DNA from: Enterobacter asburiae
Lineage (GTDB): Bacteria; Pseudomonadota; Gammaproteobacteria; Enterobacterales; Enterobacteriaceae
Direction: 5' to 3'
Assembly: GCA_011754535.1 (NCBI GenBank)
Contig: JAAQVN010000001.1
Coordinates: 744,001-808,000 of the forward strand
Length of the DNA stretch: 64,000 nt
The notes under the pieces were generated by a model, which worked only from the letters and a program-made list of their open reading frames with translations, did no database searches and was not told the DNA's origin. A program made the position numbers and the translations under genes. The first letter of the stretch is position 1. Each line of letters opens with the position of its first letter. Positions 1 to 9,743 of the stretch are shown piece by piece.

Positions 1-992
1 ACGGCGTCCGAGGTATGGGGTACCGGGCCGGCCAGCAGGAGGATCATGGCGCTGGCGGAACAGATAATAACGGTATCCATAAAAACGCCTATCATCTGCA
101 CGATACCCTGTGCTGCCGGGTGTGGCGGCCAGGAAGAGGCGGCCGCGGCGGCGTTGGGAGTGGAGCCCATTCCGGCTTCATTGGAGAACATACCTCGCTG
201 AAAACCTGCCATCAGCGCCTGGCTCAGGGTGTAACCCAGGGCGCCAGACGCGACCTCGCGCCAGCCAAAGGCGCTTTTAAAGATGGTCGCAATCACGCCC
301 GGAACCTGGTCGGCATGCAGCGCAGCGACGACCAGACTCGCGGCAACCCAGAGCAGCGCCATGATGGGAACCAGCCACTGCATCAGACGGGCGACGCCTT
401 TGATGCCGGCAGAAATGGTGAGCAACACAAAGAGGGCTAAAACGATGCCGGTGATCCACTCCGGGCAGGAGAAGGTATAGCGCAGGGCATGGGCGACGGA
501 GTTTGACTGCACGGTATTAAAGATTAGGCCGTACGCGAGAAGTAAAAAAAGCGAGAACAGAACGCCCATCCATCGCATTCCTAAGCCACGCGCCATATAC
601 CAGGCCGGACCGCCGCGAAACTGCCCGTTTCTGTCTTTCTCTTTGTAAAGCTGCGCCAGTGAGCTTTCGGCAAAAGAGGTAGCCATTCCGAGAAGCGCCG
701 TGACCCACATCCAGAACACCGCGCCTGGCCCACCGGCGCTGATGGCCAGCGCAACGCCCGCCAGATTACCGCTGCCAAGGCGTGCCGCCAGGCTGGTACA
801 GAGCACCTGGAACGACGTTAATCCCCCCGGCTGGGGCGTGACGCTGTTTTTCAGACTTCTGCCAAACTTGCGGATATAACGAAACTGGATAAACCCACTG
901 CGTAGCGTAAACCAGATACCTGCTCCCAGAAGCAGGTAGATCATTATCGAACCCCAGAGGACTTCGTTAATAAAGAAAAAGAAATCAGGCAT
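1..992 (-). CDS. yaaJ: Alanine/glycine:cation symporter, YaaJ-like, 3' end cut off by the window
   Basis: Partial gene. The first about 330 residues are present, running leftward off the window edge, so no stop codon is seen; the family is usually about 470-480 residues. The start is the ATG at 992-990 (MPDFFFFINEVLWG). The protein is very hydrophobic. It carries AGCS (alanine or glycine:cation symporter) hallmarks: a GSGNLAG stretch near residue 74 and NEAGMGSTPNAAAAA near residue 272. It should be an inner-membrane Na+ or H+ coupled amino-acid importer; the substrate is inferred from the family only. It is divergent from talB, with a 262 bp gap that must hold both promoters. The product is inferred by resemblance to E. 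coli YaaJ and by its place next to talB. Confidence 0.9.
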   Translation of the reverse strand, partial: MPDFFFFINEVLWGSIMIYLLLGAGIWFTLRSGFIQFRYIRKFGRSLKNSVTPQPGGLTSFQVLCTSLAARLGSGNLAGVALAISAGGPGAVFWMWVTALLGMATSFAESSLAQLYKEKDRNGQFRGGPAWYMARGLGMRWMGVLFSLFLLLAYGLIFNTVQSNSVAHALRYTFSCPEWITGIVLALFVLLTISAGIKGVARLMQWLVPIMALLWVAASLVVAALHADQVPGVIATIFKSAFGWREVASGALGYTLSQALMAGFQRGMFSNEAGMGSTPNAAAAASSWPPHPAAQGIVQMIGVFMDTVIICSASAMILLLAGPVPHTSDA

Positions 993-1254
993 TAACGTCC
1001 CTCTTGTTGATGCCAATGTGAATATGTAAGCGCTACCACTGATTGGGCATGCTGTTGCTTAGCAGCCTGTTAATATTCTGAGTTTATCATACTCTGCCTA
1101 AGCGCACTGTCTGCGGTTGCGCTACCCCTCCGTCGTGTTATCATCAGGGCAGACCGGTTACATCCCCCTAACAAGTAAACCTGTCATTTTTCCGCTGCAG
1201 GCATGCTGTCGGTAGCGTGAATTATCCAGGGCACGTTAAAAGAGAAACACTATC

Positions 1255-2208
1255 ATGACGGATAAATTGACCTCCCTTCGTCAGTTCACCACTGTCGTAG
1301 CTGACACCGGAGATATCGCGGCAATGAAGCTGTACCAGCCGCAGGATGCCACAACTAACCCTTCTCTGATCCTTAACGCCGCACAGATCCCTGAGTATCG
1401 CAAACTGATTGACGAGGCTGTGACCTGGGCGAAAGCACAGAGCAATGACCGCGCGCAGCAGGTTGTGGATGCTACTGATAAACTGGCAGTGAACATCGGT
1501 CTGGAAATTCTGAAGCTGGTTCCGGGCCGTATCTCTACCGAAGTGGATGCACGTCTCTCCTACGACACCGAAGCGTCAATCGCGAAAGCAAAACGCCTGA
1601 TCAAACTGTACAACGATGCGGGTATCAGCAATGACCGTATCCTGATCAAACTGGCGTCGACCTGGCAGGGCATTCGCGCTGCTGAGCAGCTGGAAAAAGA
1701 AGGCATCAACTGTAACCTGACCCTGCTGTTCTCCTTCGCACAGGCACGTGCGTGTGCGGAAGCAGGCGTGTACCTGATTTCTCCGTTCGTGGGCCGTATT
1801 CTGGACTGGTACAAAGCCAACACCGATAAGAAAGAGTACGCACCGGCTGAAGATCCAGGCGTGATTTCTGTGACTGAAATCTACGAATACTACAAACAGC
1901 ATGGCTATGAGACTGTGGTTATGGGCGCAAGCTTCCGTAACGTCGGTGAAATCATCGAGCTGGCTGGCTGTGACCGCCTGACCATCGCGCCTGCGCTGCT
2001 GAAAGAGCTGGCAGAGAGCGAAGGTACCCTGGAGCGTAAACTGTCCTACACCGGTGAAGTGAAAGCACGCCCAGAGCGCATCACTGAATCTGAGTTCCTG
2101 TGGCAGCACAACCAGGATCCAATGGCCGTAGACAAACTGGCGGACGGTATCCGTAAGTTTGCTGTTGACCAGGAAAAACTGGAAAAAATGATCGGCGACC
2201 TGCTGTAA
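1255..2208 (+). CDS. talB: Transaldolase B
   Basis: Cytoplasmic pentose-phosphate enzyme that moves a dihydroxyacetone unit from sedoheptulose 7-phosphate to glyceraldehyde 3-phosphate. At 317 residues it has the normal length. The Schiff-base lysine sits at residue 132 in [10 protein letters not shown], with the family signature [10 protein letters not shown] at residues 31-40. Codon use is strongly biased to highly expressed codons. An AAGAGAAACAC stretch just before the ATG is a weak but adequate ribosome site. It is followed by a hairpin and then mog, as in E. coli. Regulation is not evident from sequence. Confidence 0.98.
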   Translation: MTDKLTSLRQFTTVVADTGDIAAMKLYQPQDATTNPSLILNAAQIPEYRKLIDEAVTWAKAQSNDRAQQVVDATDKLAVNIGLEILKLVPGRISTEVDARLSYDTEASIAKAKRLIKLYNDAGISNDRILIKLASTWQGIRAAEQLEKEGINCNLTLLFSFAQARACAEAGVYLISPFVGRILDWYKANTDKKEYAPAEDPGVISVTEIYEYYKQHGYETVVMGASFRNVGEIIELAGCDRLTIAPALLKELAESEGTLERKLSYTGEVKARPERITESEFLWQHNQDPMAVDKLADGIRKFAVDQEKLEKMIGDLL

Positions 2209-2215
2209 TCATTCT

Positions 2216-2250
2216 GCGTGACCGGGCTCCCGGTCACGCGTCTTCTTCTG
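2216..2250 (+). terminator. Hairpin terminator after talB
   Basis: Perfect 10 bp stem GCGTGACCGG/CCGGTCACGC (2216-2225 with 2230-2239) around a GCTC loop, followed by a broken pyrimidine run (TCTTCTTCTG). It begins 8 bases after the talB stop. The weak U-tract suggests partial rather than complete termination before mog. Confidence 0.65.
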
Positions 2251-2318
2251 ATCCCTGTCTGAATTTTCCCTCTGCGTGTATCATTCCCTTTAATCAGTAC
2301 TTTTTGAATGGAATGGAT

Positions 2319-2906
2319 ATGAATACCTTACGCATCGGCTTAGTGTCGATTTCTGACCGCGCCTCCAGCGGCGTTTACCAGGATAAAGGCATCCCCGCTC
2401 TGGAAGCGTGGCTGGCGAGTGCGCTGACCACCCCGTTTGAGATCCAGACTCGCCTTATCCCCGACGAACAACCGATCATCGAGCAGACCTTGTGTGAGCT
2501 GGTGGATGAGATGAGCTGTCACCTTGTGCTGACCACGGGCGGAACCGGCCCCGCGCGCCGGGATGTGACGCCAGACGCGACGCTGGCTATCGCCGATCGT
2601 GAAATGCCGGGCTTCGGTGAACAGATGCGCCAGATCAGTCTACACTTTGTCCCGACGGCGATCCTTTCCCGGCAGGTGGGGGTGATCCGCAAGCAGGCGC
2701 TGATTCTGAACCTGCCGGGACAGCCGAAGTCGATCAAAGAGACGCTGGAAGGATTAAAAGCCGAGGACGGCAGCGTCATTGTGCACGGCATATTTGCAAG
2801 TGTACCGTATTGTATACAGTTGCTTGACGGGCCGTACGTGGAAACTGACGACAAAGTGGTAGCAGCATTTCGTCCTAAAAGCGCACGCCGCGAGACAATC
2901 TCCTGA
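2319..2906 (+). CDS. mog: Molybdopterin adenylyltransferase
   Basis: Activates molybdopterin by adenylation, the step before molybdate insertion in molybdenum cofactor synthesis; cytoplasmic. The product is 195 residues, the E. coli length, if the ATG at 2319 (MNTLRIGLVSISDRASSG) is used. A longer reading from the TTG at 2304 would add only five residues unlike the family. The signature TTGGTGPARRDVTPDAT spans residues 72-88, and Asp49 and Asp82, the conserved active-site acids, are present. The ribosome site is weak (GGA), in keeping with low expression. Confidence 0.96.
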   Translation: MNTLRIGLVSISDRASSGVYQDKGIPALEAWLASALTTPFEIQTRLIPDEQPIIEQTLCELVDEMSCHLVLTTGGTGPARRDVTPDATLAIADREMPGFGEQMRQISLHFVPTAILSRQVGVIRKQALILNLPGQPKSIKETLEGLKAEDGSVIVHGIFASVPYCIQLLDGPYVETDDKVVAAFRPKSARRETIS

Positions 2907-3028
2907 AATTAACTAAAATGTGACATTAGCGCCAGCCGCAGTAGCGTGTAAATGGATTTACGATATAGTAATTTTTTCTTTACGATTACTGTAAAAAATT
3001 ATCCACAACACATGCACAATGGTTCGCT

Positions 3029-4351
3029 ATGTCACATAACACCCGACCTCTGAATCGACAGGACTACAAAACCCTCACGCTCGCCGCCTTAGGCGGCGCG
3101 CTGGAGTTTTACGACTTCATCATCTTTGTTTTCTTCGCCGCCGTGGTGGGGGCGCTCTTCTTCCCGGCGGATATTCCGGAATGGCTGCGTCAGGTACAAA
3201 CCTTCGGCATTTTTGCTGCCGGGTATCTGGCGCGTCCGCTGGGCGGCATCATCATGGCCCACTTTGGCGATCTTGTCGGGCGTAAGAAGATGTTTACCCT
3301 GAGCATCCTGCTGATGGCGGTGCCGACGCTGGCCATTGGCCTGCTGCCAACTTATGCCTCAATGGGCATTCTCGCCCCACTATTGCTGCTGCTAATGCGC
3401 ATTCTCCAGGGCGCGGCTATCGGCGGGGAAGTGCCGGGGGCCTGGGTGTTTGTGGCGGAGCACGTTCCTGCCCGCCGCATCGGTATCGCCTGCGGAACGT
3501 TAACGGCGGGGCTGACCGTCGGGATCCTGCTGGGGTCGGTGGTGGCGACGATAGTCAACACCAGCATGACGCAGCAGGCCGTGCACGACTGGGGCTGGCG
3601 TATTCCGTTCCTGCTGGGTGGGGCGTTTGGCCTGGTGGCAATGTACCTGCGCCGCTGGCTGCAGGAGACGCCTATTTTCCTCGAAATGCAGCAGCGCAAG
3701 GCGCTGGCGCAGGAGCTGCCGGTCAAAGCCGTCGTGGTGCGTCATAAAAAAGCGGTGGTGGTGTCGATGCTGCTCACCTGGCTGCTGTCGGCGGGCATTG
3801 TGGTGGTGATTTTGATGTCGCCGGTGTGGCTGCAGAAACAGTACGGTTTCGCCCCTGCCGTGACCTTACAGGCGAACAGTATCGCGACAATCATGCTCTG
3901 CTTTGGCTGTCTGGCCGCTGGGCTGGCGGCGGATCGTTTCGGTGCCAGCCTGACTTTTATTGTCGGCAGCCTGCTACTGGCCGCGTCGAGCTGGGCGTTC
4001 TACCATCTGGCGGGCACTCATCCTGAACAGCTGTTCCTGCTGTACGGTATCGTGGGGCTGTGCGTGGGCGTAGTGGGTGCTGTGCCTTACGTCATGGTGC
4101 GCGCCTTCCCGCCGGAGGTTCGCTTCACCGGGATCTCGTTCTCTTATAACGTCGCGTATGCCATTTTCGGCGGGCTGACGCCGATAGTGGTCACGGTGAT
4201 GATGGGGGTGTCGCCGATGGCGCCTGCCTGGTATGTACTCGCGCTCTCGCTGATGGGGCTGGGATTAGGCGTTTGGCTTCGTCAGGCGGGAGAGTATCGT
4301 GCCCGCGAGGCGGGCACGACAGAGGGATCAGTGTTTTTCACCAATCGGTAG
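3029..4351 (+). CDS. MFS transporter of the metabolite:H+ symporter type, accessory
   Basis: A 440-residue inner-membrane protein with about 12 hydrophobic segments. The N-terminal GGALEFYDFIIFVFFAAVVG and the loop 2-3 motif FGDLVGRKK are typical of the metabolite:H+ symporter branch of the major facilitator superfamily (relatives of KgtP, ShiA, ProP). The substrate cannot be read from sequence; an organic acid or zwitterion is the family expectation. E. coli K-12 has no gene here as far as I recall, so it looks like a lineage-specific addition. The ribosome site before the ATG at 3029 is poor, so the start is less certain. Its last 24 bases overlap the end of satP on the other strand. G+C is high, like its neighbours, with no sign of recent transfer. 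Confidence 0.85.
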   Translation: MSHNTRPLNRQDYKTLTLAALGGALEFYDFIIFVFFAAVVGALFFPADIPEWLRQVQTFGIFAAGYLARPLGGIIMAHFGDLVGRKKMFTLSILLMAVPTLAIGLLPTYASMGILAPLLLLLMRILQGAAIGGEVPGAWVFVAEHVPARRIGIACGTLTAGLTVGILLGSVVATIVNTSMTQQAVHDWGWRIPFLLGGAFGLVAMYLRRWLQETPIFLEMQQRKALAQELPVKAVVVRHKKAVVVSMLLTWLLSAGIVVVILMSPVWLQKQYGFAPAVTLQANSIATIMLCFGCLAAGLAADRFGASLTFIVGSLLLAASSWAFYHLAGTHPEQLFLLYGIVGLCVGVVGAVPYVMVRAFPPEVRFTGISFSYNVAYAIFGGLTPIVVTVMMGVSPMAPAWYVLALSLMGLGLGVWLRQAGEYRAREAGTTEGSVFFTNR

Positions 4352-4894
4352 AATGGTGCGGTCAAACTGTTCGTTCAGCACTTCACCCATTGCCAGGTAA
4401 ATAGCGCTTGCGCCGCACACCAGGCCAATCCAGCCTGCTACGTGAACGATGCCTTCGTTATCCGCCAGGTGGCCAATCGCCAGCAGGGCGAACAGCACGG
4501 TCAGGCTCAGGAAGACGAACTGCAGTGCGCGGTTGCCTTTCAGGGTGCCGAAGAACATGAACAGGGTGAAGACGCCCCACAGGCCCAGGTAGACGCCCAG
4601 GAAGTGGGCGTTTGCCGCGTCTGCCAGGCCCATTTTAGGCATCATCAGGATGGCGACCAGGGTCAGCCAGAACGAGCCGTAAGAGGTGAAGGCGGTTAAG
4701 CCGAAGGTGTTGCCTTTCTTATATTCCAGCAGGCCCGCGAAGATTTGCGCGATACCGCCGTAAAAAATGCCCATCGCCAGGATAATGCCGTCCATCGGGA
4801 ACATCCCGATGTTGTGCAGGTTCAGCAGAATGGTGGTCATGCCAAAACCCATCAGGCCCAGCGGAGCCGGATTAGCCAACTTAGTGTTGCCCAT
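4328..4894 (-). CDS. satP: Acetate/succinate:H+ permease SatP
   Basis: Inner-membrane uptake channel or symporter for acetate and succinate, of the GPR1/FUN34/YaaH family. It is 188 residues, the E. coli length. The family motif NPAPLGL is at residues 8-14, followed by six hydrophobic segments. It is convergent with the accessory MFS gene, and the two 3' ends overlap by 24 bases, so neither has room for a separate terminator. The start codon at 4894 is preceded by GAGGACTT on the minus strand, a good ribosome site. It is transcribed away from dnaK, and the 296 bp gap must contain both promoter sets. The E. coli genes yaaI and yaaW that sit in this gap are absent. Confidence 0.95.
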   Translation of the reverse strand: MGNTKLANPAPLGLMGFGMTTILLNLHNIGMFPMDGIILAMGIFYGGIAQIFAGLLEYKKGNTFGLTAFTSYGSFWLTLVAILMMPKMGLADAANAHFLGVYLGLWGVFTLFMFFGTLKGNRALQFVFLSLTVLFALLAIGHLADNEGIVHVAGWIGLVCGASAIYLAMGEVLNEQFDRTILPIGEKH

Positions 4895-5040
4895 AAGTCC
4901 TCAAAAAAATCATCATTAATATGGTGAAATGGTTAAACCCGCGTCAATTCTCCCTGACGGGGCGCGGCATCATAATGGGCGGCATCGACGCCGTCTATGA
5001 TCTCATCAGGGTGAAATTAAAATTTTTTTTATCGTTCCCC

Positions 5041-5068
5041 CTTGATGGATGCCGTCGCGACCCCATCT
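5041..5068 (+). promoter_or_regulatory. dnaK P1, sigma-32 heat-shock promoter
   Basis: A CTTGATG -35 element (5041-5047) and a CCCCATCT -10 element (5061-5068) are separated by 13 bases. This matches the sigma-32 consensus (CTTGAAA, 13-15 bases, CCCCATnT) and, from memory, the E. coli dnaK P1 promoter almost base for base. It lies about 120 bases upstream of the dnaK ATG. Confidence 0.85.
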
Positions 5069-5114
5069 TGTAGTCAACCGCAGTGTGTGGACCTGAAAAA
5101 AATCAAATCTGGGT

Positions 5115-5141
5115 AGTTGAAAAAGCACGTTCTGCCCTTAT
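5115..5141 (+). promoter_or_regulatory. dnaK P2, second sigma-32 promoter
   Basis: AGTTGAAA (5115-5122) followed after 9-10 bases by CTGCCCTTAT (5132-5141). It resembles E. coli dnaK P2 in position and in the GTTGAAA element. The -10 element is less like consensus than that of P1, so this should be the weaker start. Confidence 0.6.
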
Positions 5142-5190
5142 TACAGGTACACAACCACATGTTGACTGAATTTTTAGTGGAGACGTTTAG

Positions 5191-7104
5191 ATGGGTAAAA
5201 TTATTGGTATCGACCTGGGTACTACCAACTCTTGTGTAGCGATTATGGACGGCACTACTGCACGCGTGCTGGAGAACGCCGAGGGCGATCGCACCACGCC
5301 TTCTATCATTGCTTATACCCAGGATGGTGAAACTCTGGTTGGTCAGCCGGCTAAACGTCAGGCAGTGACAAACCCGCAAAACACCCTGTTTGCGATCAAA
5401 CGCCTGATTGGCCGCCGCTTCCAGGACGAAGAAGTTCAGCGTGACGTTTCTATCATGCCTTACAAAATCATCGCGGCAGATAACGGCGATGCGTGGCTTG
5501 ATGTGAAAGGCACCAAAACGGCACCACCGCAGATTTCTGCTGAAGTGCTGAAAAAAATGAAGAAAACCGCTGAAGATTATCTGGGTGAGCCGGTAACTGA
5601 AGCTGTTATTACCGTTCCTGCTTACTTCAACGATGCGCAGCGTCAGGCAACTAAAGATGCTGGCCGTATCGCAGGTCTGGAAGTAAAACGTATCATCAAC
5701 GAACCAACCGCGGCTGCGCTGGCTTACGGTCTGGATAAAGAAGTCGGCAACCGTACTATCGCGGTTTACGACCTGGGTGGTGGTACCTTCGATATCTCTA
5801 TTATCGAAATCGACGAAGTTGACGGCGAAAAAACCTTCGAAGTTCTGGCAACCAACGGTGATACCCACCTGGGTGGTGAAGACTTCGATACCCGTCTGAT
5901 CAACTACCTCGTTGACGAGTTCAAGAAAGATCAGGGCATTGACCTGCGTAACGATCCGCTGGCAATGCAGCGCCTGAAAGAAGCCGCTGAGAAAGCGAAG
6001 ATCGAACTGTCTTCCGCTCAGCAGACTGACGTGAACCTGCCGTACATCACTGCAGACGCGACCGGTCCTAAACACATGAACATCAAAGTGACCCGTGCGA
6101 AACTGGAAAGCCTGGTAGAAGACCTGGTGAACCGTTCTATCGAGCCGCTGAAAGTTGCACTGCAGGATGCTGGCCTGTCTGTATCTGATATCCAGGACGT
6201 TATCCTGGTGGGCGGTCAGACTCGTATGCCAATGGTTCAGAAGAAAGTGGCTGAATTCTTTGGTAAAGAGCCACGTAAAGACGTGAACCCGGACGAAGCA
6301 GTTGCTATCGGTGCTGCGGTTCAGGGCGGCGTTCTGACCGGTGAAGTGAAAGATGTACTGCTGCTGGACGTTACCCCGCTGTCTCTGGGTATCGAAACCA
6401 TGGGCGGTGTGATGACTGCGCTCATCAACAAAAACACCACCATCCCAACCAAGCACAGCCAGGTGTTCTCTACCGCTGAAGACAACCAGTCTGCGGTAAC
6501 CATCCATGTGCTGCAGGGTGAGCGTAAGCGTGCGTCTGATAACAAATCTCTGGGTCAGTTCAACCTGGATGGTATTAACCCGGCACCGCGCGGCATGCCG
6601 CAGATCGAAGTCACCTTCGATATCGATGCTGACGGTATCCTGCACGTGTCTGCGAAAGATAAAAACAGCGGTAAAGAGCAGAAGATCACCATCAAGGCAT
6701 CTTCTGGCCTGAACGAAGCGGAAATCGAAAAAATGGTTCGTGATGCCGAAGCTAACGCGGAATCCGACCGTAAGTTCGAAGAGCTGGTTCAGACCCGTAA
6801 CCAGGGTGACCATCTGCTGCACAGCACCCGTAAGCAGGTTGAAGAAGCGGGCGATAAACTGCCAGCGGAAGATAAAACTGCTATCGAAGCTGCACTGAGC
6901 GCGCTGGAAACGTCTCTGAAAGGCGAAGACAAAGCGGATATCGAAGCGAAGATGCAGGAGCTGGCACAGGCTTCCCAGAAGCTGATGGAAATCGCTCAGC
7001 AGCAGCACGCACAGCAGCAGGCGGGCGCTGACGCTTCTGCGAACAACGCGAAAGACGACGACGTTGTCGACGCTGAGTTCGAAGAAGTTAAAGACAAAAA
7101 ATAA
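5191..7104 (+). CDS. dnaK: Molecular chaperone DnaK (Hsp70)
   Basis: ATP-driven Hsp70 that binds exposed hydrophobic peptides, works with DnaJ and GrpE, and feeds back on sigma-32. It is 637 residues. The phosphate-binding loop [12 protein letters not shown] is near residue 7 and the second [10 protein letters not shown] near residue 194. The substrate-binding domain starts around residue 390 after the conserved [10 protein letters not shown] linker. The C terminus EEVKDKK is the usual exposed tail. Codon use is extremely biased. The start ATG at 5191 follows a GTGGAGACG ribosome site. It shares an operon with dnaJ across an 87-base gap containing a strong hairpin. Confidence 0.99.
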   Translation: MGKIIGIDLGTTNSCVAIMDGTTARVLENAEGDRTTPSIIAYTQDGETLVGQPAKRQAVTNPQNTLFAIKRLIGRRFQDEEVQRDVSIMPYKIIAADNGDAWLDVKGTKTAPPQISAEVLKKMKKTAEDYLGEPVTEAVITVPAYFNDAQRQATKDAGRIAGLEVKRIINEPTAAALAYGLDKEVGNRTIAVYDLGGGTFDISIIEIDEVDGEKTFEVLATNGDTHLGGEDFDTRLINYLVDEFKKDQGIDLRNDPLAMQRLKEAAEKAKIELSSAQQTDVNLPYITADATGPKHMNIKVTRAKLESLVEDLVNRSIEPLKVALQDAGLSVSDIQDVILVGGQTRMPMVQKKVAEFFGKEPRKDVNPDEAVAIGAAVQGGVLTGEVKDVLLLDVTPLSLGIETMGGVMTALINKNTTIPTKHSQVFSTAEDNQSAVTIHVLQGERKRASDNKSLGQFNLDGINPAPRGMPQIEVTFDIDADGILHVSAKDKNSGKEQKITIKASSGLNEAEIEKMVRDAEANAESDRKFEELVQTRNQGDHLLHSTRKQVEEAGDKLPAEDKTAIEAALSALETSLKGEDKADIEAKMQELAQASQKLMEIAQQQHAQQQAGADASANNAKDDDVVDAEFEEVKDKK

Positions 7105-7130
7105 TCGCCCTGATGCAGGGTAATTAATCG

Positions 7131-7163
7131 GCACGGGCGTAGGAGAACTCTCCACGCCCGTGC
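7131..7163 (+). other. Intercistronic hairpin between dnaK and dnaJ
   Basis: Perfect 10 bp arms GCACGGGCGT (7131-7140) and ACGCCCGTGC (7154-7163), with an inner GGAGA/TCTCC helix (7142-7146 with 7149-7153), giving about 15 pairs. No U-run follows, so it is not a standard terminator. Its likely roles are mRNA 3'-end protection or setting the DnaK:DnaJ ratio. E. coli has a similar hairpin at this place, near the reported Tpke11 RNA; whether a separate RNA is made here cannot be told. Confidence 0.7.
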
Positions 7164-7191
7164 TCGCATGTTAAGGGGCTTAAAAAAACCA

Positions 7192-8337
7192 ATGGCAAAG
7201 CAAGACTATTACGAGATTTTAGGCGTTCCGAAAACTGCGGAAGAGCGTGAAATCAAAAAGGCGTATAAGCGCCTGGCCATGAAATTCCACCCGGACCGTA
7301 ACCAGGGTGACAAAGAGGCTGAAGCAAAATTTAAAGAGATCAAAGAAGCCTACGAAGTCCTGACCGATGCACAAAAACGTGCGGCCTATGACCAGTACGG
7401 CCACGCAGCCTTTGAACAGGGCGGCATGGGCGGCGGTGGATTCGGTGGTGGCGGCTTTGGCGGCGGTGCGGATTTCAGCGACATCTTTGGCGATGTGTTC
7501 GGCGATATCTTTGGCGGCGGTCGTGGTCGTCAGCGCGCGGCGCGCGGCGCAGACCTGCGCTACAACATGGATCTCACTCTTGAAGAGGCCGTTCGTGGCG
7601 TCACGAAAGAGATCCGTATTCCGACGCTGGAAGAGTGTGATGTTTGCCACGGCAGCGGCGCGAAGGCGGGTACCCAGCCACAGACTTGTCCAACCTGTCA
7701 CGGCTCCGGCCAGGTACAGATGCGTCAGGGCTTCTTCGCGGTACAGCAGGCCTGTCCGCACTGTCACGGTCGCGGTACGCTGATTAAAGATCCGTGCACC
7801 AAGTGTCACGGCCACGGTCGCGTTGAGAAAACCAAGACCCTGTCCGTTAAGATCCCGGCTGGCGTTGATACGGGCGACCGCATCCGTCTGGCGGGTGAAG
7901 GCGAAGCAGGCGAGCACGGCGCGCCGGCAGGCGATCTGTACGTTCAGGTACAGGTGAAACAGCACGCCATCTTCGAGCGTGAAGGCAACAACCTGTACTG
8001 TGAAGTGCCGATCAACTTCGCGATGGCGGCTCTCGGCGGTGAAATCGAAGTGCCGACGCTGGACGGTCGCGTCAATCTGAAAATCCCTGGCGAAACCCAG
8101 ACCGGCAAGCTGTTCCGCATGCGCGGCAAAGGCGTGAAATCCGTTCGCGGTGGTGCTCAGGGCGACCTGCTGTGCCGCGTCGTCGTGGAAACGCCGGTTG
8201 GCCTGAACGACAAGCAGAAACAGCTGTTGAAAGAGCTTCAGGAGAGCTTTGGCGGCCCAACGGGTGAGAAAAACAGCCCGCGCTCCAAAAGCTTCTTTGA
8301 TGGCGTCAAAAAATTCTTCGATGATTTGACCCGCTAG
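7192..8337 (+). CDS. dnaJ: Co-chaperone DnaJ (Hsp40)
   Basis: Class A J-domain protein that delivers substrates to DnaK and stimulates its ATPase. It is 381 residues from the ATG at 7192 ([14 protein letters not shown]). A frame-continuous ATG 24 bases upstream would add residues unlike the family and is rejected. The J domain has HPD near residues 33-35. A Gly/Phe-rich linker follows (about 75-105). Four zinc-binding CxxCxGxG repeats then appear in order: [32 protein letters not shown]. The remainder is the C-terminal peptide-binding and dimer region. AAGGGGC about 15 bases before the start is a distant ribosome site, as in E. coli. It is co-transcribed with dnaK. Confidence 0.98.
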   Translation: MAKQDYYEILGVPKTAEEREIKKAYKRLAMKFHPDRNQGDKEAEAKFKEIKEAYEVLTDAQKRAAYDQYGHAAFEQGGMGGGGFGGGGFGGGADFSDIFGDVFGDIFGGGRGRQRAARGADLRYNMDLTLEEAVRGVTKEIRIPTLEECDVCHGSGAKAGTQPQTCPTCHGSGQVQMRQGFFAVQQACPHCHGRGTLIKDPCTKCHGHGRVEKTKTLSVKIPAGVDTGDRIRLAGEGEAGEHGAPAGDLYVQVQVKQHAIFEREGNNLYCEVPINFAMAALGGEIEVPTLDGRVNLKIPGETQTGKLFRMRGKGVKSVRGGAQGDLLCRVVVETPVGLNDKQKQLLKELQESFGGPTGEKNSPRSKSFFDGVKKFFDDLTR

Positions 8338-8360
8338 TTCGTTAGCTGGTGTTCATCTTC

Positions 8361-8392
8361 AAAAAGCCCGGAAGCGATTCCGGGCTTTTTTA
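8361..8392 (+). terminator. Rho-independent terminator of dnaKJ
   Basis: AGCCCGGAA GCGA TTCCGGGCT hairpin (9 bp stem, 8365-8386) followed by TTTTTTAT, starting 24 bases after the dnaJ stop. The A-run before it makes it possibly bidirectional. Confidence 0.9.
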
Positions 8393-8509
8393 TTTGCCGA
8401 TATTGATCGGTAAAACTGAGTCTATACTCAATATTAATCTGTTTTTGCCGAGCTATTTGGCTTGGTATTATGGTTTTATCGAGGTATTGTTGTAAAAGAG
8501 AGAACATAA

Positions 8510-9685
8510 ATGAAATTACTACACCGTTTCTTTAGCAGTGAGGCGTCCGGTGGTGTGATCCTGATTATTGCCGCGGCGGCCGCGATGGGGCTGGCTAACC
8601 TGGGCATGACCCGCGATCTCTATCACGCATTTCTGGAAACTCCCGTCGAGCTGAAGGTCGGGGCGCTGGAAATTAACAAGAACATGCTGCTGTGGATCAA
8701 CGATGCGCTGATGGCGGTGTTCTTCCTGTTGGTAGGACTGGAAGTTAAGCGCGAGCTGGTGCTCGGCTCGCTCGCCAGCCGCCAGCGCGCGGCGTTTCCG
8801 GTGATCGCTGCCATTGGCGGGATGGTCGTTCCGGCGCTGCTCTTTCTCGCATTTACCTGGCAGGATCCTGTCGCGCGTGACGGCTGGGCTATCCCGGCCG
8901 CAACGGATATCGCCTTTGCGCTCGGTGTCTTAGCCCTGCTCGGTAGCCGCGTTCCGGTTGCGCTGAAAATCTTCCTGATGGCGCTGGCGATTATTGATGA
9001 CCTGGGCGCCATTGTGATTATCGCGCTGTTCTACACCAGCGATCTGTCGATCCTGTCCCTGAGCGTGGCCGCCGGGGCGATTGCAGTGCTGGCGCTGCTG
9101 AACATCTTCAATGTTCGCCGCATCGGTATCTATATTCTGGTGGGGATGGTGCTGTGGACGGCGGTGCTGAAATCCGGCGTGCACGCCACGCTGGCAGGCG
9201 TGATTGTCGGCTTCTTCGTGCCGCTTAAGCCGCAGGACGGAAAGTCTCCCGCTAAACAGCTGGAACACGTACTACATCCGTGGGTCGCCTTTATGATCCT
9301 GCCGCTGTTTGCGTTTGCCAACGCGGGCGTTTCCCTGCAGGGCGTTACGCTGGACGGGCTGACGTCTGTCCTGCCGCTGGGCATTATTGCCGGGCTGTTT
9401 ATCGGTAAGCCGCTGGGGATCAGCCTCTTCTGCTGGCTGGCGCTGAAGATGAAGCTGGCGTCGTTGCCGAACGGTACAAGCTTTGGTCAGATTATGGCCG
9501 TCGGCGTGCTGTGCGGCATTGGATTTACCATGTCGATCTTTATCTCGACGCTGGCGTTTGGCGCAAACGCGCCTGAGCTCATCGTCTGGGCGAAGCTCGG
9601 CATTCTCATCGGGTCATTACTGGCCGCAGTGATTGGGTATACCTTGTTGAAGGTGAAGTTGTCCGGACAGGCCGTCCAGGCATAG
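8510..9685 (+). CDS. nhaA: Na+/H+ antiporter NhaA
   Basis: Electrogenic inner-membrane exchanger (2 H+ in, 1 Na+ out) for salt and alkaline pH tolerance. It is 391 residues, close to E. coli NhaA (388). There are about twelve hydrophobic helices. The ion-binding aspartate pair is seen in [19 protein letters not shown], at about residues 163-164. The unwound-helix region [11 protein letters not shown] is near residue 337. It is followed by nhaR after 58 bases, so the two are probably one transcript as in E. coli. The hokC/IS186 material that sits upstream of nhaA in E. coli K-12 is absent; only 172 bp separate it from dnaJ, including the dnaKJ terminator. Confidence 0.98.
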   Translation: MKLLHRFFSSEASGGVILIIAAAAAMGLANLGMTRDLYHAFLETPVELKVGALEINKNMLLWINDALMAVFFLLVGLEVKRELVLGSLASRQRAAFPVIAAIGGMVVPALLFLAFTWQDPVARDGWAIPAATDIAFALGVLALLGSRVPVALKIFLMALAIIDDLGAIVIIALFYTSDLSILSLSVAAGAIAVLALLNIFNVRRIGIYILVGMVLWTAVLKSGVHATLAGVIVGFFVPLKPQDGKSPAKQLEHVLHPWVAFMILPLFAFANAGVSLQGVTLDGLTSVLPLGIIAGLFIGKPLGISLFCWLALKMKLASLPNGTSFGQIMAVGVLCGIGFTMSIFISTLAFGANAPELIVWAKLGILIGSLLAAVIGYTLLKVKLSGQAVQA

Positions 9686-9743
9686 CGGAACACCGGGAGG
9701 AGGCGATCCTTCTCCCGATACACACTCAGGGAGAGAAGACGCG

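Noticed and set aside
15..440. Rightward ORF at the left edge
   Set aside because: Shadow of the truncated symporter gene on the minus strand, which shows clear AGCS motifs.
5074..7155. 693-codon open frame on the minus strand across dnaK
   Set aside because: It is the mirror of dnaK codon bias (strong RNY codon pattern leaves few antisense stops). It has no family resemblance, a biased amino acid make-up rich in Phe, Arg and Gln, and covers the heat-shock promoters.
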